Assembly: GCF_049116555.1 (NCBI RefSeq)
Contig: NZ_JAGDYT010000001.1
Coordinates: 620,001 to 684,000 of the forward strand
DNA: 64,000 bases
Reading direction: 5' to 3'
Source: Maricaulis maris_C
Lineage (GTDB): Bacteria; Pseudomonadota; Alphaproteobacteria; Caulobacterales; Maricaulaceae
Below the pieces are notes generated by a model, which saw nothing but the letters and a program-made list of their open reading frames with translations, was not told the origin of the DNA and did no database searches. The position numbers and the translations under genes were made by a program. Of this stretch, positions 23,866 to 32,553 are shown piece after piece (position 1 is the first letter of the stretch; every line of letters starts with the position of its first letter).

Positions 23866-24759
23866 CTACGGCCACTTCGCCTCAGGCGGCATCGAGGACA
23901 GGATCGACTTCACATTGCCGCCCGTTTCCAGGCCGAACTTGGTGCCCCGGTCGTGCAGCAGGTTGAATTCGGCATAGCGGCCGCGGCGGATGAGTTGTTC
24001 CTCGCGGTCATCGGCGGTCCAGCTTTCGCCCATGCGGCGGCGGACGATTTTCGGATAGATGTCGAGGAAGGCCCGGCCAACATCGCGGGTGAAGGCGAAA
24101 TCGGCGTCCCAGTCACCGGTATTGTGGCGATCATAGAAAATCCCGCCAATGCCGCGCGGCTCGTCGCGATGGGGCAGGTAGAAATACGTGTCGCACCATT
24201 TCTTGAAACGGGCATGGAAGTCATCGCCATGGGCGTCGCAGGCTGCTTGGCAGGCGGCGTGAAAATCGATCGCGTCGGGATGATCCTGGGTCCGGGCGCT
24301 GTCGAGCACGGGGGTGAGGTCCATGCCGCCGCCAAACCACCACTCGGTCGTGGTGATGAAACGGGTATTCATGTGCACCGCCGGAACCTTGGGTGACCAC
24401 ATATGGGCGATCAGCGAGATTCCGGTGGCGAAGAAGCGCGGGTCTTCGGCGGCGCCCGGTATCTGCTGGCGGAATTGCTCGGAGAACTCACCCTGGACCG
24501 CCGAGACATGCACACCGACTTTCTCGAACAGGCGCCCGCGCATGATCGCCATCGTCCCGCCGCCCTCATCCTTCGACCCATCGCCACGGGTCCAGGCTTC
24601 GCGCTCGAATGTGCCGGCCTCACGCGGATAGAGCTGATCCGGCGCCTCGCGCTCAAGGGTCTCGAATTCAGCGCAGATCTGGTCGCGCAGGTCTTCAAAC
24701 CAGCATTCAGCGGATTCGCGCTGGATGTCGGTGGCAGCAGAGGCAGGGGCGTGTGTCAT
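23866..24759 (-). CDS. hemF: Aerobic coproporphyrinogen III oxidase HemF
   Basis: 297 residues, the normal length. Oxygen-dependent conversion of coproporphyrinogen III to protoporphyrinogen IX in haem synthesis. Strong motifs: KDEGGGTMAIMRGRLFEKVG, WWFGGGMDLTP, FYLPHRDEPRGIGGIFYD, and RGRYAEFNLLHDRGTKFGLE. The start MTHAPAS has no Shine-Dalgarno but a -10-like GCTAAACA seven bases upstream, which suggests a leaderless message. A 44-codon in-frame extension upstream runs through repeat sequence and is not believed. Confidence 0.95.
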   Translation of the reverse strand: MTHAPASAATDIQRESAECWFEDLRDQICAEFETLEREAPDQLYPREAGTFEREAWTRGDGSKDEGGGTMAIMRGRLFEKVGVHVSAVQGEFSEQFRQQIPGAAEDPRFFATGISLIAHMWSPKVPAVHMNTRFITTTEWWFGGGMDLTPVLDSARTQDHPDAIDFHAACQAACDAHGDDFHARFKKWCDTYFYLPHRDEPRGIGGIFYDRHNTGDWDADFAFTRDVGRAFLDIYPKIVRRRMGESWTADDREEQLIRRGRYAEFNLLHDRGTKFGLETGGNVKSILSSMPPEAKWP

Positions 24760-24766
24760 GGGGCGA

Positions 24767-24774
24767 TGTTTAGC
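24767..24774 (-). promoter_or_regulatory. Candidate -10 element of hemF (leaderless start)
   Basis: On the minus strand GCTAAACA fits the Caulobacter-type -10 consensus GCTANAWC. Seven bases separate it from the hemF ATG and they contain no ribosome binding site. Confidence 0.4.
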
Positions 24775-24824
24775 GCAGTCGCCGGTGAGGGCAAGCGAGG
24801 CTGTGTGGTGGGCGGGCATCTTTC

Positions 24825-24924
24825 CGGTCATCCCTGATGGACGCCGCGCGAAGGCGGGGCGCAAGTCAGGGACCCAGCTTCCTGCCATCACGCAGGTCCC
24901 CGCCTTGCGTCGGGCCTTCGCCGG
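24825..24924. repeat. Intergenic palindromic repeat-like element
   Basis: GCGAAGGC (24848-24855) pairs with GCCTTCGC (24914-24921) and GGGACC (24869-24874) with GGTCCC (24895-24900); GTCATCCC and GGGACCCAGC words are typical of dispersed REP-like elements in marine alphaproteobacteria. It fills the gap between the ends of trmL and the start of hemF. Only this copy is in the window, so its repeat status rests on general resemblance. Confidence 0.45.
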
Positions 24925-24971
24925 ACATTCAGCGGGGCTGACCAGATTACCGTTCCGCAGCCCGCGCCAGT

Positions 24972-25427
24972 TTACTCACCCAAGCCCAACTGCCGCGACG
25001 CCTCGGCCAGGGCGATTCCCGCCGAGACGGTTACATTGAGCGAGCGCATGCCCTCGCGAATCGGAATCCGGACGCGACATTCCGCCGCGTCATGGACATC
25101 ATCGGGAACACCGGCACTTTCGCGCCCGAAAAGCAGGCGATCATCCGGTCTGAATGAAAAATTCCACAGCTCTCCCGCGCCCCGGGTTGTGAACAGGACG
25201 AGGCGGCCGGATGCGGCTTCTGCACTTGCCTGATAGGCGTTCCACGAGGCATGGCGATGCGGTGTAATGGCGGCTTTATAGTCCATCGCGGCGCGTCGAA
25301 TCCCCTTGTCAGTCAGGGGAAAGGCACAGGGCTCTATTATGTCGAGTTCCGCTCCGAAACAGGCTGCGACACGCATCGCTGCCCCCAGGTTTTGCGGAAT
25401 ATCCGGTTGAAAAAATACGATCCGCAT
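24972..25427 (-). CDS. trmL: tRNA (cytidine/uridine-34 2'-O)-methyltransferase TrmL
   Basis: 151-residue SPOUT enzyme that methylates the wobble ribose of tRNA-Leu. Motifs: MRIVFFQPDIPQNLGAAMR at the N-terminus, then RLLFGRESAGVPDDVHD and the knot-forming RIPIREGMRSLNVTVSAGIA. The start at 25427 fits the family length; the frame stays open for another 224 codons across the petA start on the opposite strand, which is clearly spurious. Divergent from the petABC operon. Confidence 0.93.
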   Translation of the reverse strand: MRIVFFQPDIPQNLGAAMRVAACFGAELDIIEPCAFPLTDKGIRRAAMDYKAAITPHRHASWNAYQASAEAASGRLVLFTTRGAGELWNFSFRPDDRLLFGRESAGVPDDVHDAAECRVRIPIREGMRSLNVTVSAGIALAEASRQLGLGE

Positions 25428-25616
25428 TCTAAGCCGCGCTGAGACTGGACCCAACTGCATGCATGCGGCATTGCGCCACCTACTGGTCAGTGCGTCCGGG
25501 AGTAGTTTATACCGCGTCAAACCCCGCATGTGCGGGTACGTCAAGTGAGACGTGGTTTTTCTGGGGCAGGGCCCGCATCCCGCGGTCCCGTATTTGATAA
25601 GAGAAGAGGTCGGCTC

Positions 25617-26240
25617 GTGACGGAAGAGAACGGCGCGCCCGGTGCAGACGGACAAGAACCGTCCCGCCGCGACTTCATCTATATCGCTGCTGGCGGCGCG
25701 GCCGCCGTCGGTGGCGGTCTCGTGGCTTGGCCGTTCATCGACCAGATGAATCCCGCAGCGGATACGCTCGCGCTGGGGTCCATCCGCGTCGATGTCTCGG
25801 TGGTAGCGGTCGGATCGGAAGTCACCGTCATGTGGCGCGGTGGCCCGGTCTTTATCCGTCACCGCACCGAGGAAGAGATTGCCGAGGCCCAGTCGGTCGA
25901 GCTTGATGCTCTGCCCGACGAGGAAGCCCGCAATGACAATCTGCCAACCGGCACACCGGGCACCGACGCCAACCGCGTCCTGCGTCCGGAATTCCTGATC
26001 GTGAAGGGCAATTGCACCCATCTGGGCTGCGTGCCGCTCGGTCTGGGCGCCAATACCGGCGATTACGACGGCTGGTACTGCCCGTGCCATGGTTCGCACT
26101 ATGACACCTCGGCGCGCATCCGCCGCGGACCGGCACCGGAAAACCTCCCGGTCCCGGACTACTTTTTCGAGACCGAGACGACCGTCAAAATCGGTCTGTC
26201 GCCTGAAGAAGCGTCTAACTCCGGGTGGGCTGTATCATGA
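25617..26240 (+). CDS. petA: Ubiquinol-cytochrome c reductase Rieske iron-sulfur subunit
   Basis: 207 residues. Carries the 2Fe-2S cluster of complex III. Cluster ligands Cys133 and His135 (CTHLGC) and Cys155 and His158 (CPCHGS), with Cys138-Cys157 as the likely disulfide. An N-terminal membrane anchor with twin arginine SRRDFIYIAAGGAAA suggests Tat export. Start is GTG 25617 with GAAGAGG 7 bases upstream. First gene of petABC; overlaps petB by ATGA. Confidence 0.95.
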   Translation: MTEENGAPGADGQEPSRRDFIYIAAGGAAAVGGGLVAWPFIDQMNPAADTLALGSIRVDVSVVAVGSEVTVMWRGGPVFIRHRTEEEIAEAQSVELDALPDEEARNDNLPTGTPGTDANRVLRPEFLIVKGNCTHLGCVPLGLGANTGDYDGWYCPCHGSHYDTSARIRRGPAPENLPVPDYFFETETTVKIGLSPEEASNSGWAVS

Positions 26241-27523
26241 GCGGACCTTCGACCTACAATCCGTCGACCGGCATCGAGAAATGGCTCGATGACCGTCTCC
26301 CGATCATCCGCCTCGGCTATGACAGCTTCGTCGACTTCCCGACGCCGCGGAATTTGAACTATTGGTGGACGTTTGGCGGTATTCTCGCCGTCTTCCTGAT
26401 GATCCAGATCGTCTCCGGCATTGTCCTGGCCATGCACTATGTGGCGCATGAGGATTATGCCTTCGAGAGTGTCCAGCGGATCACCCGCGACGTGCCGTTT
26501 GGCTGGCTGATCCAGTCCATGCACGCGAATGGCGCCAGCTTCTTCTTCGTGGCGGTTTACCTGCACATGTTCCGGGGGCTGTATTACGGCTCCTACAAGG
26601 CTCCGCGCGAGGTCCTCTGGATCCTCGGTGTCGTGATCTACCTGCTGATGATGGCCACCGGTTTCATGGGCTATGTGCTGCCCTGGGGCCAGATGTCCTA
26701 TTGGGGCGCGATGGTGATCACCAATCTGATCGGCGCGCTGCCCTTCATCGGTGACGCATTGCGGGAATGGCTGTGGGGCGGTTTCTCGGTCGGCCAGTCA
26801 ACGCTGAACCGTTTCTTCTCGCTGCACTATCTGCTGCCCTTCGTGATTGCTGCCGTTGTCGGTCTGCACATCTGGGCGCTGCATGTGCCGGGCAATGGCA
26901 ATCCGGTTGGTCTCGAAACCCGCAAGGGCAAGGACAACAAGAAGGACACGCTGCCCTTCCACCCGTACTACACGGTGAAGGACGGCTTCGCGATCATCGT
27001 CTATCTGATGGTCTTCGCGGTCTTTGTCTTCTTCCTGCCGACCGTGCTTGGCCATGCCGACAACTATATCGAGGCCGATCCGCTGGTGACGCCGGCTCAC
27101 ATCGTGCCGGAATGGTATTACCTGCCCTTCTACGCGATCCTGCGTGCCATCACCTTCGACATCGGTCCGATCGACGCCAAGCTCGGCGGCGTGCTGGCCA
27201 TGTTTGGCGCCATCGGCATCCTGTTCGTCCTGCCCTGGCTGGACACGTCCAAGGTTCGCTCGATGCGCTACCGTCCGCTGACGCGCTGGTTCTTCATCTT
27301 CTTCGTGGTCGCAGCACTTGGCCTCGGCTGGTGTGGCGCTGTGAACCCGGATGATTTTGTGCTGGGTATTGAGGGCTTCAAATTCCTCTATCTCGGCCAA
27401 TTCCTGACCTTCTACTACTTCGCCTACTTCATCATCGTCCTGCCGGTGATGGGCATTATCGAAAAACCCAAGGAGCGTCCGGCCTCGATCGAAGCCGCGG
27501 TTCTTGGAACGGACAAGGCCTGA
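26237..27523 (+). CDS. petB: Cytochrome b of the bc1 complex
   Basis: 428 residues, with eight membrane helices and the four haem-ligand His residues on helices B and D (SMHANGASFFF, YLHMFRGLYYGS, FSLHYLLPFVIAAVVGLHIWALH). The Qo-site PEWY motif (IVPEWYYLPFYAILRA) is present. This is the full-length bacterial form that includes both the b6-like and subunit IV-like parts. The ATG overlaps the petA stop; petC follows 14 bases on. Confidence 0.96.
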   Translation: MSGPSTYNPSTGIEKWLDDRLPIIRLGYDSFVDFPTPRNLNYWWTFGGILAVFLMIQIVSGIVLAMHYVAHEDYAFESVQRITRDVPFGWLIQSMHANGASFFFVAVYLHMFRGLYYGSYKAPREVLWILGVVIYLLMMATGFMGYVLPWGQMSYWGAMVITNLIGALPFIGDALREWLWGGFSVGQSTLNRFFSLHYLLPFVIAAVVGLHIWALHVPGNGNPVGLETRKGKDNKKDTLPFHPYYTVKDGFAIIVYLMVFAVFVFFLPTVLGHADNYIEADPLVTPAHIVPEWYYLPFYAILRAITFDIGPIDAKLGGVLAMFGAIGILFVLPWLDTSKVRSMRYRPLTRWFFIFFVVAALGLGWCGAVNPDDFVLGIEGFKFLYLGQFLTFYYFAYFIIVLPVMGIIEKPKERPASIEAAVLGTDKA

Positions 27524-27537
27524 GGGGAGCGACGATC

Positions 27538-28347
27538 ATGAAGATGACCCGCATTTTCGCCGCCGCCATTGCGGCCCTTGGCTTCGCCGGTACGGCGCTG
27601 GGCGCCGAAGGCGAGCAGTATCCGCCGAAAGAGCACCACTGGCATCATGACGGTCCGTTTGGCACGTATGACCGCCAGTCTGTTCAGCGTGGCTACCAGA
27701 TCTATCAGGAAGTCTGTGCGTCCTGTCACTCCATGGACCTGATGCGTTTCCGCAATCTGGCCCAGCGCGGCGGTCCGTTCGAAGAGGAAGCCTTTCCGAA
27801 CCCGAACGACAATCCGGTCGTGATGCAGATCGCGGGCAGCTATACGCGTGTCTGGGATCAGGACGAGGTCAATGATGACGGTGATCCGGTTGAACGCGCC
27901 GGTCTGCCGTCCGACGCCTTCCCCGCGCCGTTTGCCAACGCGCAGATGGCTCGGGCCTCCAATGGCGGTGCCTACCCGCCGGACCTGTCCTTGATCGTCA
28001 AGGCCCGCAGCCATGGTGAGAACTATATCTACTCGCTGCTGACGGGGTATTACGACGAGCCGGAAGACAGTCATCTGGCGCCGGGCATGTATTACAATCC
28101 GTATTTCGCGGGTGGCGCCATCGCCATGGCCCCACCGCTGGCCGAAGGCATCATCGAATATGCCGATGGTACGGAAGCCTCGGTCGAGCAGATGGCCGAG
28201 GATGTCACGACTTTCCTGAGCTGGGCCGGTGACCCGCACATGGAGACGCGCAAGCAGATGGGTGTGATGGTTCTCCTCTACCTGTTGATCTTCGCGATCC
28301 TGGTCTATCTGGCCTACCGTCAGGTCTGGGCCAATGTGAAGCACTAG
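27538..28347 (+). CDS. petC: Cytochrome c1 of the bc1 complex
   Basis: 269 residues. Signal peptide ending near ALGA (residue 23), haem-binding CASCH with Cys60, Cys63 and His64, methionine ligand region (MARASNGGAYPPDLSLI, PPLAEGIIEYADG), and a single C-terminal anchor MGVMVLLYLLIFAILVYLAYR. GAGGGGAG lies upstream of the ATG. Last gene of petABC, followed by a strong terminator. Confidence 0.95.
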   Translation: MKMTRIFAAAIAALGFAGTALGAEGEQYPPKEHHWHHDGPFGTYDRQSVQRGYQIYQEVCASCHSMDLMRFRNLAQRGGPFEEEAFPNPNDNPVVMQIAGSYTRVWDQDEVNDDGDPVERAGLPSDAFPAPFANAQMARASNGGAYPPDLSLIVKARSHGENYIYSLLTGYYDEPEDSHLAPGMYYNPYFAGGAIAMAPPLAEGIIEYADGTEASVEQMAEDVTTFLSWAGDPHMETRKQMGVMVLLYLLIFAILVYLAYRQVWANVKH

Positions 28348-28372
28348 GCTTCCGGCTCGACACCAAGCTTTG

Positions 28373-28407
28373 AAGGGGCCGCGGACCATGTTCGTGGCCC
28401 CTTTTCT
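28373..28407 (+). terminator. Rho-independent terminator of petABC
   Basis: AAGGGGCC.GCGGAC pairs with GTTCGT.GGCCCCTT (14 bp with two G-U) around CAT, running into CTTTTCTTG. It is 26 bases after the petC stop. Confidence 0.85.
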
Positions 28408-28442
28408 TGTCCCGCTGGCACCGGGCGCTGAAGGGATATGAG

Positions 28443-29315
28443 ATGAGCACCTGGACACTCGGCATTATCGGTGGCTCGGGCCTTTATGCGCTGGACGGGC
28501 TCGGCGATGTCCGGACGGATGCCGTCGAGACGCCCTGGGGTGCCCCTTCCGCGCCCCTGACGCGCGGTACGCTGAACGGGATCGAACTGGTCTTCCTGCC
28601 GCGCCATGGGGCCGGGCATGCCATCCCGCCCTCGGACATTCCCTTCCGCGCCAATATCGCGGCGCTGAAAATGGCCGGCTGCACCGACATTCTGTCGATC
28701 TCGGCCTGTGGCTCCCTGCGTGAGGATCTGCCGCCGGGACACTTCGTCATGGTCGACCAGTATGTTGATCGCACAGTCGGGCGGGAACGCTCCTTCTTCG
28801 GAACGGGCTGTGTCGCCCATGTGCCGCTGGCCCAGCCGGTCTGTTCGCGTCTGGCGGGTCTGGCTGCGGATGCCGGTGAGGCCGAGGCCGTGCCGGTCAC
28901 ACGCGGCGGCACGTATCTGGCGATGGAAGGCCCGCAATTTTCCACCCGCGCCGAGAGCGAGCTCTACCGGCAATGGGGAATGGATGTGATCGGGATGACC
29001 AATATGCCCGAGGCGCGCCTCGCCCGCGAGGCGGAGCTGCCCTATGCCTCCATCGCCATGGTCACCGATTATGATTGCTGGCGCGACGAGGGTGAGAGCG
29101 TCGATGTCGCCGCCGTCCTGGCCGTCATGCAATCCAACACGGTCGCCGCCAGACGCGTGCTCGCGCGGCTCGCCGCCACACTGGCGCAGACACCGCGCAC
29201 ACCGTCTCCGGACGGGATCGAGACCTGTCTCGACAGCGCCATCATCACGCCGCCCACGGCGCGGGCCGGGCCAATGATCGAACGACTGAAGGTGATCGCC
29301 GGCCGGGTCCTCTGA
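28443..29315 (+). CDS. mtnP: S-methyl-5'-thioadenosine phosphorylase
   Basis: 290 residues. Splits methylthioadenosine to adenine and methylthioribose-1-phosphate. Purine-phosphorylase motifs: GIIGGSGLYALDGL, PRHGAGHAIPPSDIPFRANI, TRGGTYLAMEGPQFSTRAES, GMTNMPEARLAREAELPYA and TDYDCWRDE. ATG 28443 has AAGGGA 6 bases upstream. Its product adenine is the substrate of Apt, encoded 1.9 kb downstream on the same strand. Confidence 0.93.
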   Translation: MSTWTLGIIGGSGLYALDGLGDVRTDAVETPWGAPSAPLTRGTLNGIELVFLPRHGAGHAIPPSDIPFRANIAALKMAGCTDILSISACGSLREDLPPGHFVMVDQYVDRTVGRERSFFGTGCVAHVPLAQPVCSRLAGLAADAGEAEAVPVTRGGTYLAMEGPQFSTRAESELYRQWGMDVIGMTNMPEARLAREAELPYASIAMVTDYDCWRDEGESVDVAAVLAVMQSNTVAARRVLARLAATLAQTPRTPSPDGIETCLDSAIITPPTARAGPMIERLKVIAGRVL

Positions 29316-29372
29316 TCGCGGCTCGCGGGCATTTGACTGGACCGGCACCGGGCGCAGTGCTTGGATGGCGCC

Positions 29373-30116
29373 ATGTTGATCCGCTTGCCCCTCCTGATCG
29401 CTGCCGGCCTCGCACTCATCCTGCCAGCATCCGGGCATGCTGCCGATCGTCTGTCCTTCATGCCGCTCGACCCGGACAGTTTCGCCGACAGTCGCAATGG
29501 CGTGGTTCGCCTGTTGTGCGCGGATGCGGCCACCGGCCATTCCTATGTCAGCCGGGCTGTGTTGCTGGATGTGTCGGGCGCGGGGGGTGATCATGACATC
29601 CTGCTGGCGGCGCGCCATGGCGTGACCGGTCGTGCAGGCGAACGCCAGTGCCGGGTCTATGGTGAGGACGAGGAGACGGGGCAGATCATTGAAATGATCC
29701 TCGCGCCCCAGAATCCCCACGAGGACAATGAGTTCGGTGAGGACTGGGCCATTTTGCGCACAGCCGGGCGCCTGCCCGCCGATACCACCCGGCTGCAGGC
29801 CGCCGGGTCGGGCCCGGGCATGACGGGCGGCCTGACCATGGTCAATCGCGTCACGGACAATCAGGCCTGCCGGGTCGTGCGGATCGAGGACTGGTCCGAT
29901 GAGCGCCTTATTGTGCACTCCTGTCCCTCGCGTCCGGGCCTGTCAGGCTCGCCCATGGTGACGATGATCAAGGGCGTGCCCCATGTGGTCGGCCTGCATG
30001 TCGGCCAGTATGTGATGCTGCAGGATGACGGTCGCCGCTATGGCGTCGCACGCCGTCTGTCCGACCATTTTCTCGATACGCTCATCGCCTTTCTGGAAAC
30101 CGAGACAGCGCGCTGA
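29373..30116 (+). CDS. Secreted trypsin-like serine protease
   Basis: 247 residues with signal peptide to about residue 23 (SGHA). Catalytic triad visible: His82 in LLAARHGV, Asp124 in GEDWAIL, Ser191 in RPGLSGSPM. Five Cys, of which Cys93/Cys166/Cys184 may form disulfides. Lacks PDZ domains, so it is a simple S1 protease rather than a DegP relative. The His motif is ARHG rather than AAHC, and the Ser motif GLSGSP rather than GDSGGP. Located upstream of a LprI-like gene on the same strand, 62 bases apart. Confidence 0.8.
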   Translation: MLIRLPLLIAAGLALILPASGHAADRLSFMPLDPDSFADSRNGVVRLLCADAATGHSYVSRAVLLDVSGAGGDHDILLAARHGVTGRAGERQCRVYGEDEETGQIIEMILAPQNPHEDNEFGEDWAILRTAGRLPADTTRLQAAGSGPGMTGGLTMVNRVTDNQACRVVRIEDWSDERLIVHSCPSRPGLSGSPMVTMIKGVPHVVGLHVGQYVMLQDDGRRYGVARRLSDHFLDTLIAFLETETAR

Positions 30117-30178
30117 TCGCTGCCCCTTTCCCCGTCCGCAGGCCTCGTCCATAAAAGGGCCGTAACGGGGAGTGGGAC

Positions 30179-30577
30179 ATGATTGTGATTTCCGGAATTT
30201 ACCTGGCAGCTCTGGCGGTCCAGGACCTGACCTTCCCGACGCCGCGCCCTGCGGTGGAGTGTGCGGCGCATCTGACCAATTGGAATGCGCGTCGCAATTG
30301 CCTGCGTGATCTGCTGGAGACGGCCGAGGACCGGCTCGACAGCGCGGCCGGGGCCGCCAGTGAGGAAGCCGATGCCGTTGATGCCGATTCCGGCGGACGC
30401 TTTGGCGCCCGCGCGGCCTTCGATACGGCACAATCCGCCTGGACGGCCTATCGTGATGCCGAATGCACGCGCCGATCGGCGGCCATGTTCCTGTCCGAGG
30501 CCTCGCGCGAGGAGATCACGCTGGATTGCCAGATCAGCCTGACCCGGGCCCGTGCCGACGAGCTCGCCGAGCGCTGA
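30179..30577 (+). CDS. LprI-like (DUF1311) secreted protein
   Basis: 132 residues. Short hydrophobic N-terminus (MIVISGIYLAALAV) that can act as a signal, then four Cys in the DUF1311/LprI pattern (CAAHL, NCLRDLL, AWTAYRDAECTRR, LDCQISLTRARADEL). LprI of Mycobacterium is a lysozyme inhibitor; most DUF1311 proteins are uncharacterised. GGGGAGTGG precedes the ATG. One base separates it from the GST gene, so the two are coupled. Confidence 0.8.
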   Translation: MIVISGIYLAALAVQDLTFPTPRPAVECAAHLTNWNARRNCLRDLLETAEDRLDSAAGAASEEADAVDADSGGRFGARAAFDTAQSAWTAYRDAECTRRSAAMFLSEASREEITLDCQISLTRARADELAER

Positions 30578-30578
30578 G

Positions 30579-31220
30579 ATGAAGGCGCCGCTTCTCCATA
30601 TCGGCAATCGCCGCTTCTCCAGCTGGTCGCTGCGCGCCTGGCTGGTGATGAGAAAGGCGGGCCTTGCCTTCGAGGAAAACCTGGTGCCGCTGAACGAGGC
30701 TGGCACGCGCCAGACGCTGTCAGCGATCTCGCCGGGCGGCACGGTTCCCGCGCTGCATATACGCAATGCGGTCATCTGGGATTCGCTGGCAATCTGCGAA
30801 TGGGCCGCCGAGCAGACGCCCGAAGTCTGGCCGTCGCATGAAGGCCAGCGCGGCCAGGCGCGGGCGGCTGTCGCGATGATGCATGCCGGCTTCATGGCCC
30901 TGCGCGAAACCTGTCCGATGGATCTGTGCCGGACGCCCTCCGCGATCATGCTGACCGATGCCACCCAGCTCGATGTCGCCAGGCTTCAGGCCCTCTGGCA
31001 TGATGTCAAAAGCGTCGACGGTCCCTGGCTGTTCGGCCGCTGGAGCATTGCCGATGCCTTCTTCACACCGGTGGCCGCGCGCTTCTATGCCTATGACATT
31101 CCGCTGCACGCCGAAGCGCAGGCCTATTGTGACACCTTGCTGGCCGATGACGATTATCGCGTCTGGCATCAGGCTGCCCAGGCCGAGACTTTCCCGAACC
31201 CGTACGAAAACACCCTCTGA
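30579..31220 (+). CDS. Glutathione S-transferase family protein
   Basis: 213 residues. N-terminal thioredoxin-like GST domain with FSSWSLRAWLVMRKAGLAFE (catalytic Ser probably in SSWS) and GTVPALHI...WDSLAICEWAAE for glutathione binding, then an all-helical C-domain with GRWSIADAFFTPVAARF. Resembles the YfcF/zeta-like group. Start is 1 base after the stop of the LprI-like gene; there is no good ribosome site, so translation is probably coupled. Confidence 0.88.
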   Translation: MKAPLLHIGNRRFSSWSLRAWLVMRKAGLAFEENLVPLNEAGTRQTLSAISPGGTVPALHIRNAVIWDSLAICEWAAEQTPEVWPSHEGQRGQARAAVAMMHAGFMALRETCPMDLCRTPSAIMLTDATQLDVARLQALWHDVKSVDGPWLFGRWSIADAFFTPVAARFYAYDIPLHAEAQAYCDTLLADDDYRVWHQAAQAETFPNPYENTL

Positions 31221-31241
31221 CCCGATATCGAGGCGAGACCG

Positions 31242-31769
31242 ATGGACCTGAAATCCGCCATCCGCACCATTCCCGACCATCCCAAGCCGGGTATCCAGTT
31301 CCGTGACGTGACGACGCTGATCGGCGATGCGCGTGCTTTCCGCGTGGCCGTTGATCGCATGGTCCAGCCCTGGGCCGGGGCCAAGATCGACAAGGTGGCC
31401 GGGACCGAGGCGCGCGGCTTTATCCTGGGCGGTGCTGTGGCGCACCAGCTTTCCGTCGGCTTCATCCCGGTCCGCAAGCGGGGCAAGCTGCCCTGGCGCA
31501 CCCTGCGTGAGGACTATGAGCTGGAATATGGCCAGGACACGATCGAGATACACGCCGACGCGATCGCCGAAGGTGATCGTGTCCTTCTGGTCGATGACCT
31601 GATCGCCACCGGCGGCACCGCCGAAGCCTCGATCAAACTCCTCCAGCGGGCCGGCGCAACCGTTGTTGGCGCGACTTTCATCATCGACCTGCCCGAGCTG
31701 GGCGGCGCGGAGCGGATCGAGGCCATGGGCGTTCCGGTGTCGAGCCTGGTGGCGTTCGAGGGCGAGTAG
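31242..31769 (+). CDS. apt: Adenine phosphoribosyltransferase
   Basis: 175 residues. Salvages adenine to AMP with PRPP. IPDHPKPGIQFRDVTTLI at the N-terminus, ARGFILGG, the flexible loop RKRGKLPWRT...YELEYG, and the PRPP-binding VLLVDDLIATGGT. GAGGCGAG precedes the ATG. With mtnP upstream this gives a route from methylthioadenosine to AMP. Confidence 0.95.
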   Translation: MDLKSAIRTIPDHPKPGIQFRDVTTLIGDARAFRVAVDRMVQPWAGAKIDKVAGTEARGFILGGAVAHQLSVGFIPVRKRGKLPWRTLREDYELEYGQDTIEIHADAIAEGDRVLLVDDLIATGGTAEASIKLLQRAGATVVGATFIIDLPELGGAERIEAMGVPVSSLVAFEGE

Positions 31770-31830
31770 GGGGGCGCCCCGGCGTTGATTGCGGCTGGTT
31801 TGTTCCGCGCTGGACGAGGAGAGATACATC

Positions 31831-32487
31831 ATGTTCGTCGGTCATTACGGTCCGGCCTTTGCCGGCAAGTCCATCGCCAAATCGGTGCCGCTCTGGGCCT
31901 TCTTCCTCGCCGTGCAATTCGTCGATGTGCTGTGGGGCATCTTTGTCGCCAATGGCATCGAGCATGTCCGCATCGTGCCCGGTTTCACCGACGCCAATCC
32001 GCTTGACCTCTATGACATGCCGATCACGCATTCCCTGCCCGGAGCGCTGGGCTGGTCGGTCCTGGCGGGCCTGGTCTGGGCGTTGGTGTCGCCGAAGCAG
32101 AAACGGCTCGGCGGCCTCGCCATCGCGCTGGCCGTGTTCTCGCACTGGATCCTCGACCTGATCGTTCATGTCCCCGACCTCGAACTGTGGCCGGGCGGGA
32201 TGCGTGTCGGGTTCGGATTGTGGAACAACTACCCCGTCGCCCTCGCGGTCGAGTTCGGGGTGCTGCTGACCGGGTTTGGGCTCTACCTGCGGGTGACCGA
32301 GCCGAAGGGGCTGGTCGGCCGGGTCTGGCCCTGGGTCTTCATGGCCTTGTTGGCGCTGGCGGAATACGTCAACCACACCACGCCCGTGCCGGAGGACTTC
32401 ACGACCGCCGGTTACATGGGCACCATCACCTTCCTGATCATCGCTGCGCTGGCAGCGATCTGTGACCTGACCCGACGGACCCGCTGA
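31831..32487 (+). CDS. YdjM-like membrane protein (metal-dependent hydrolase family)
   Basis: 218 residues, five to six membrane helices. Conserved polar residues in the YdjM/DUF457 style: FVGHYGPAF at the N-terminus, DMPITHSLPGALGW, and FSHWILDLIVHVPDLELW. These His/Asp residues could bind a metal, but activity has not been shown for the family in general. ATG 31831 has GAGGAGAG 8 bases upstream; an ATG 14 codons earlier is not supported. Confidence 0.75.
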   Translation: MFVGHYGPAFAGKSIAKSVPLWAFFLAVQFVDVLWGIFVANGIEHVRIVPGFTDANPLDLYDMPITHSLPGALGWSVLAGLVWALVSPKQKRLGGLAIALAVFSHWILDLIVHVPDLELWPGGMRVGFGLWNNYPVALAVEFGVLLTGFGLYLRVTEPKGLVGRVWPWVFMALLALAEYVNHTTPVPEDFTTAGYMGTITFLIIAALAAICDLTRRTR

Positions 32488-32501
32488 GGGGCCCCGCCCA
32501 C

Positions 32502-32531
32502 AAAAAAGGCCCGGCGCATGGCAACGGGCCT
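32502..32531 (-). terminator. Rho-independent terminator of the S10 peptidase gene
   Basis: On the minus strand AGGCCCG and CGGGCCT form a 7-bp stem with an 11-base loop, followed by TTTTTTG. It lies between the converging YdjM-like and S10 peptidase genes. Confidence 0.78.
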
Positions 32532-32553
32532 GTCTCTGTCCTGATACGGAGGA

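Noticed and set aside
25428..26099. Long N-terminal extension of trmL across petA
   Set aside because: TrmL is about 150 residues; the extension is the antisense of the Rieske gene.
28344..29918. 524-codon minus-strand reading frame over mtnP and the protease gene
   Set aside because: Antisense to well-supported genes, low complexity and no family motifs.
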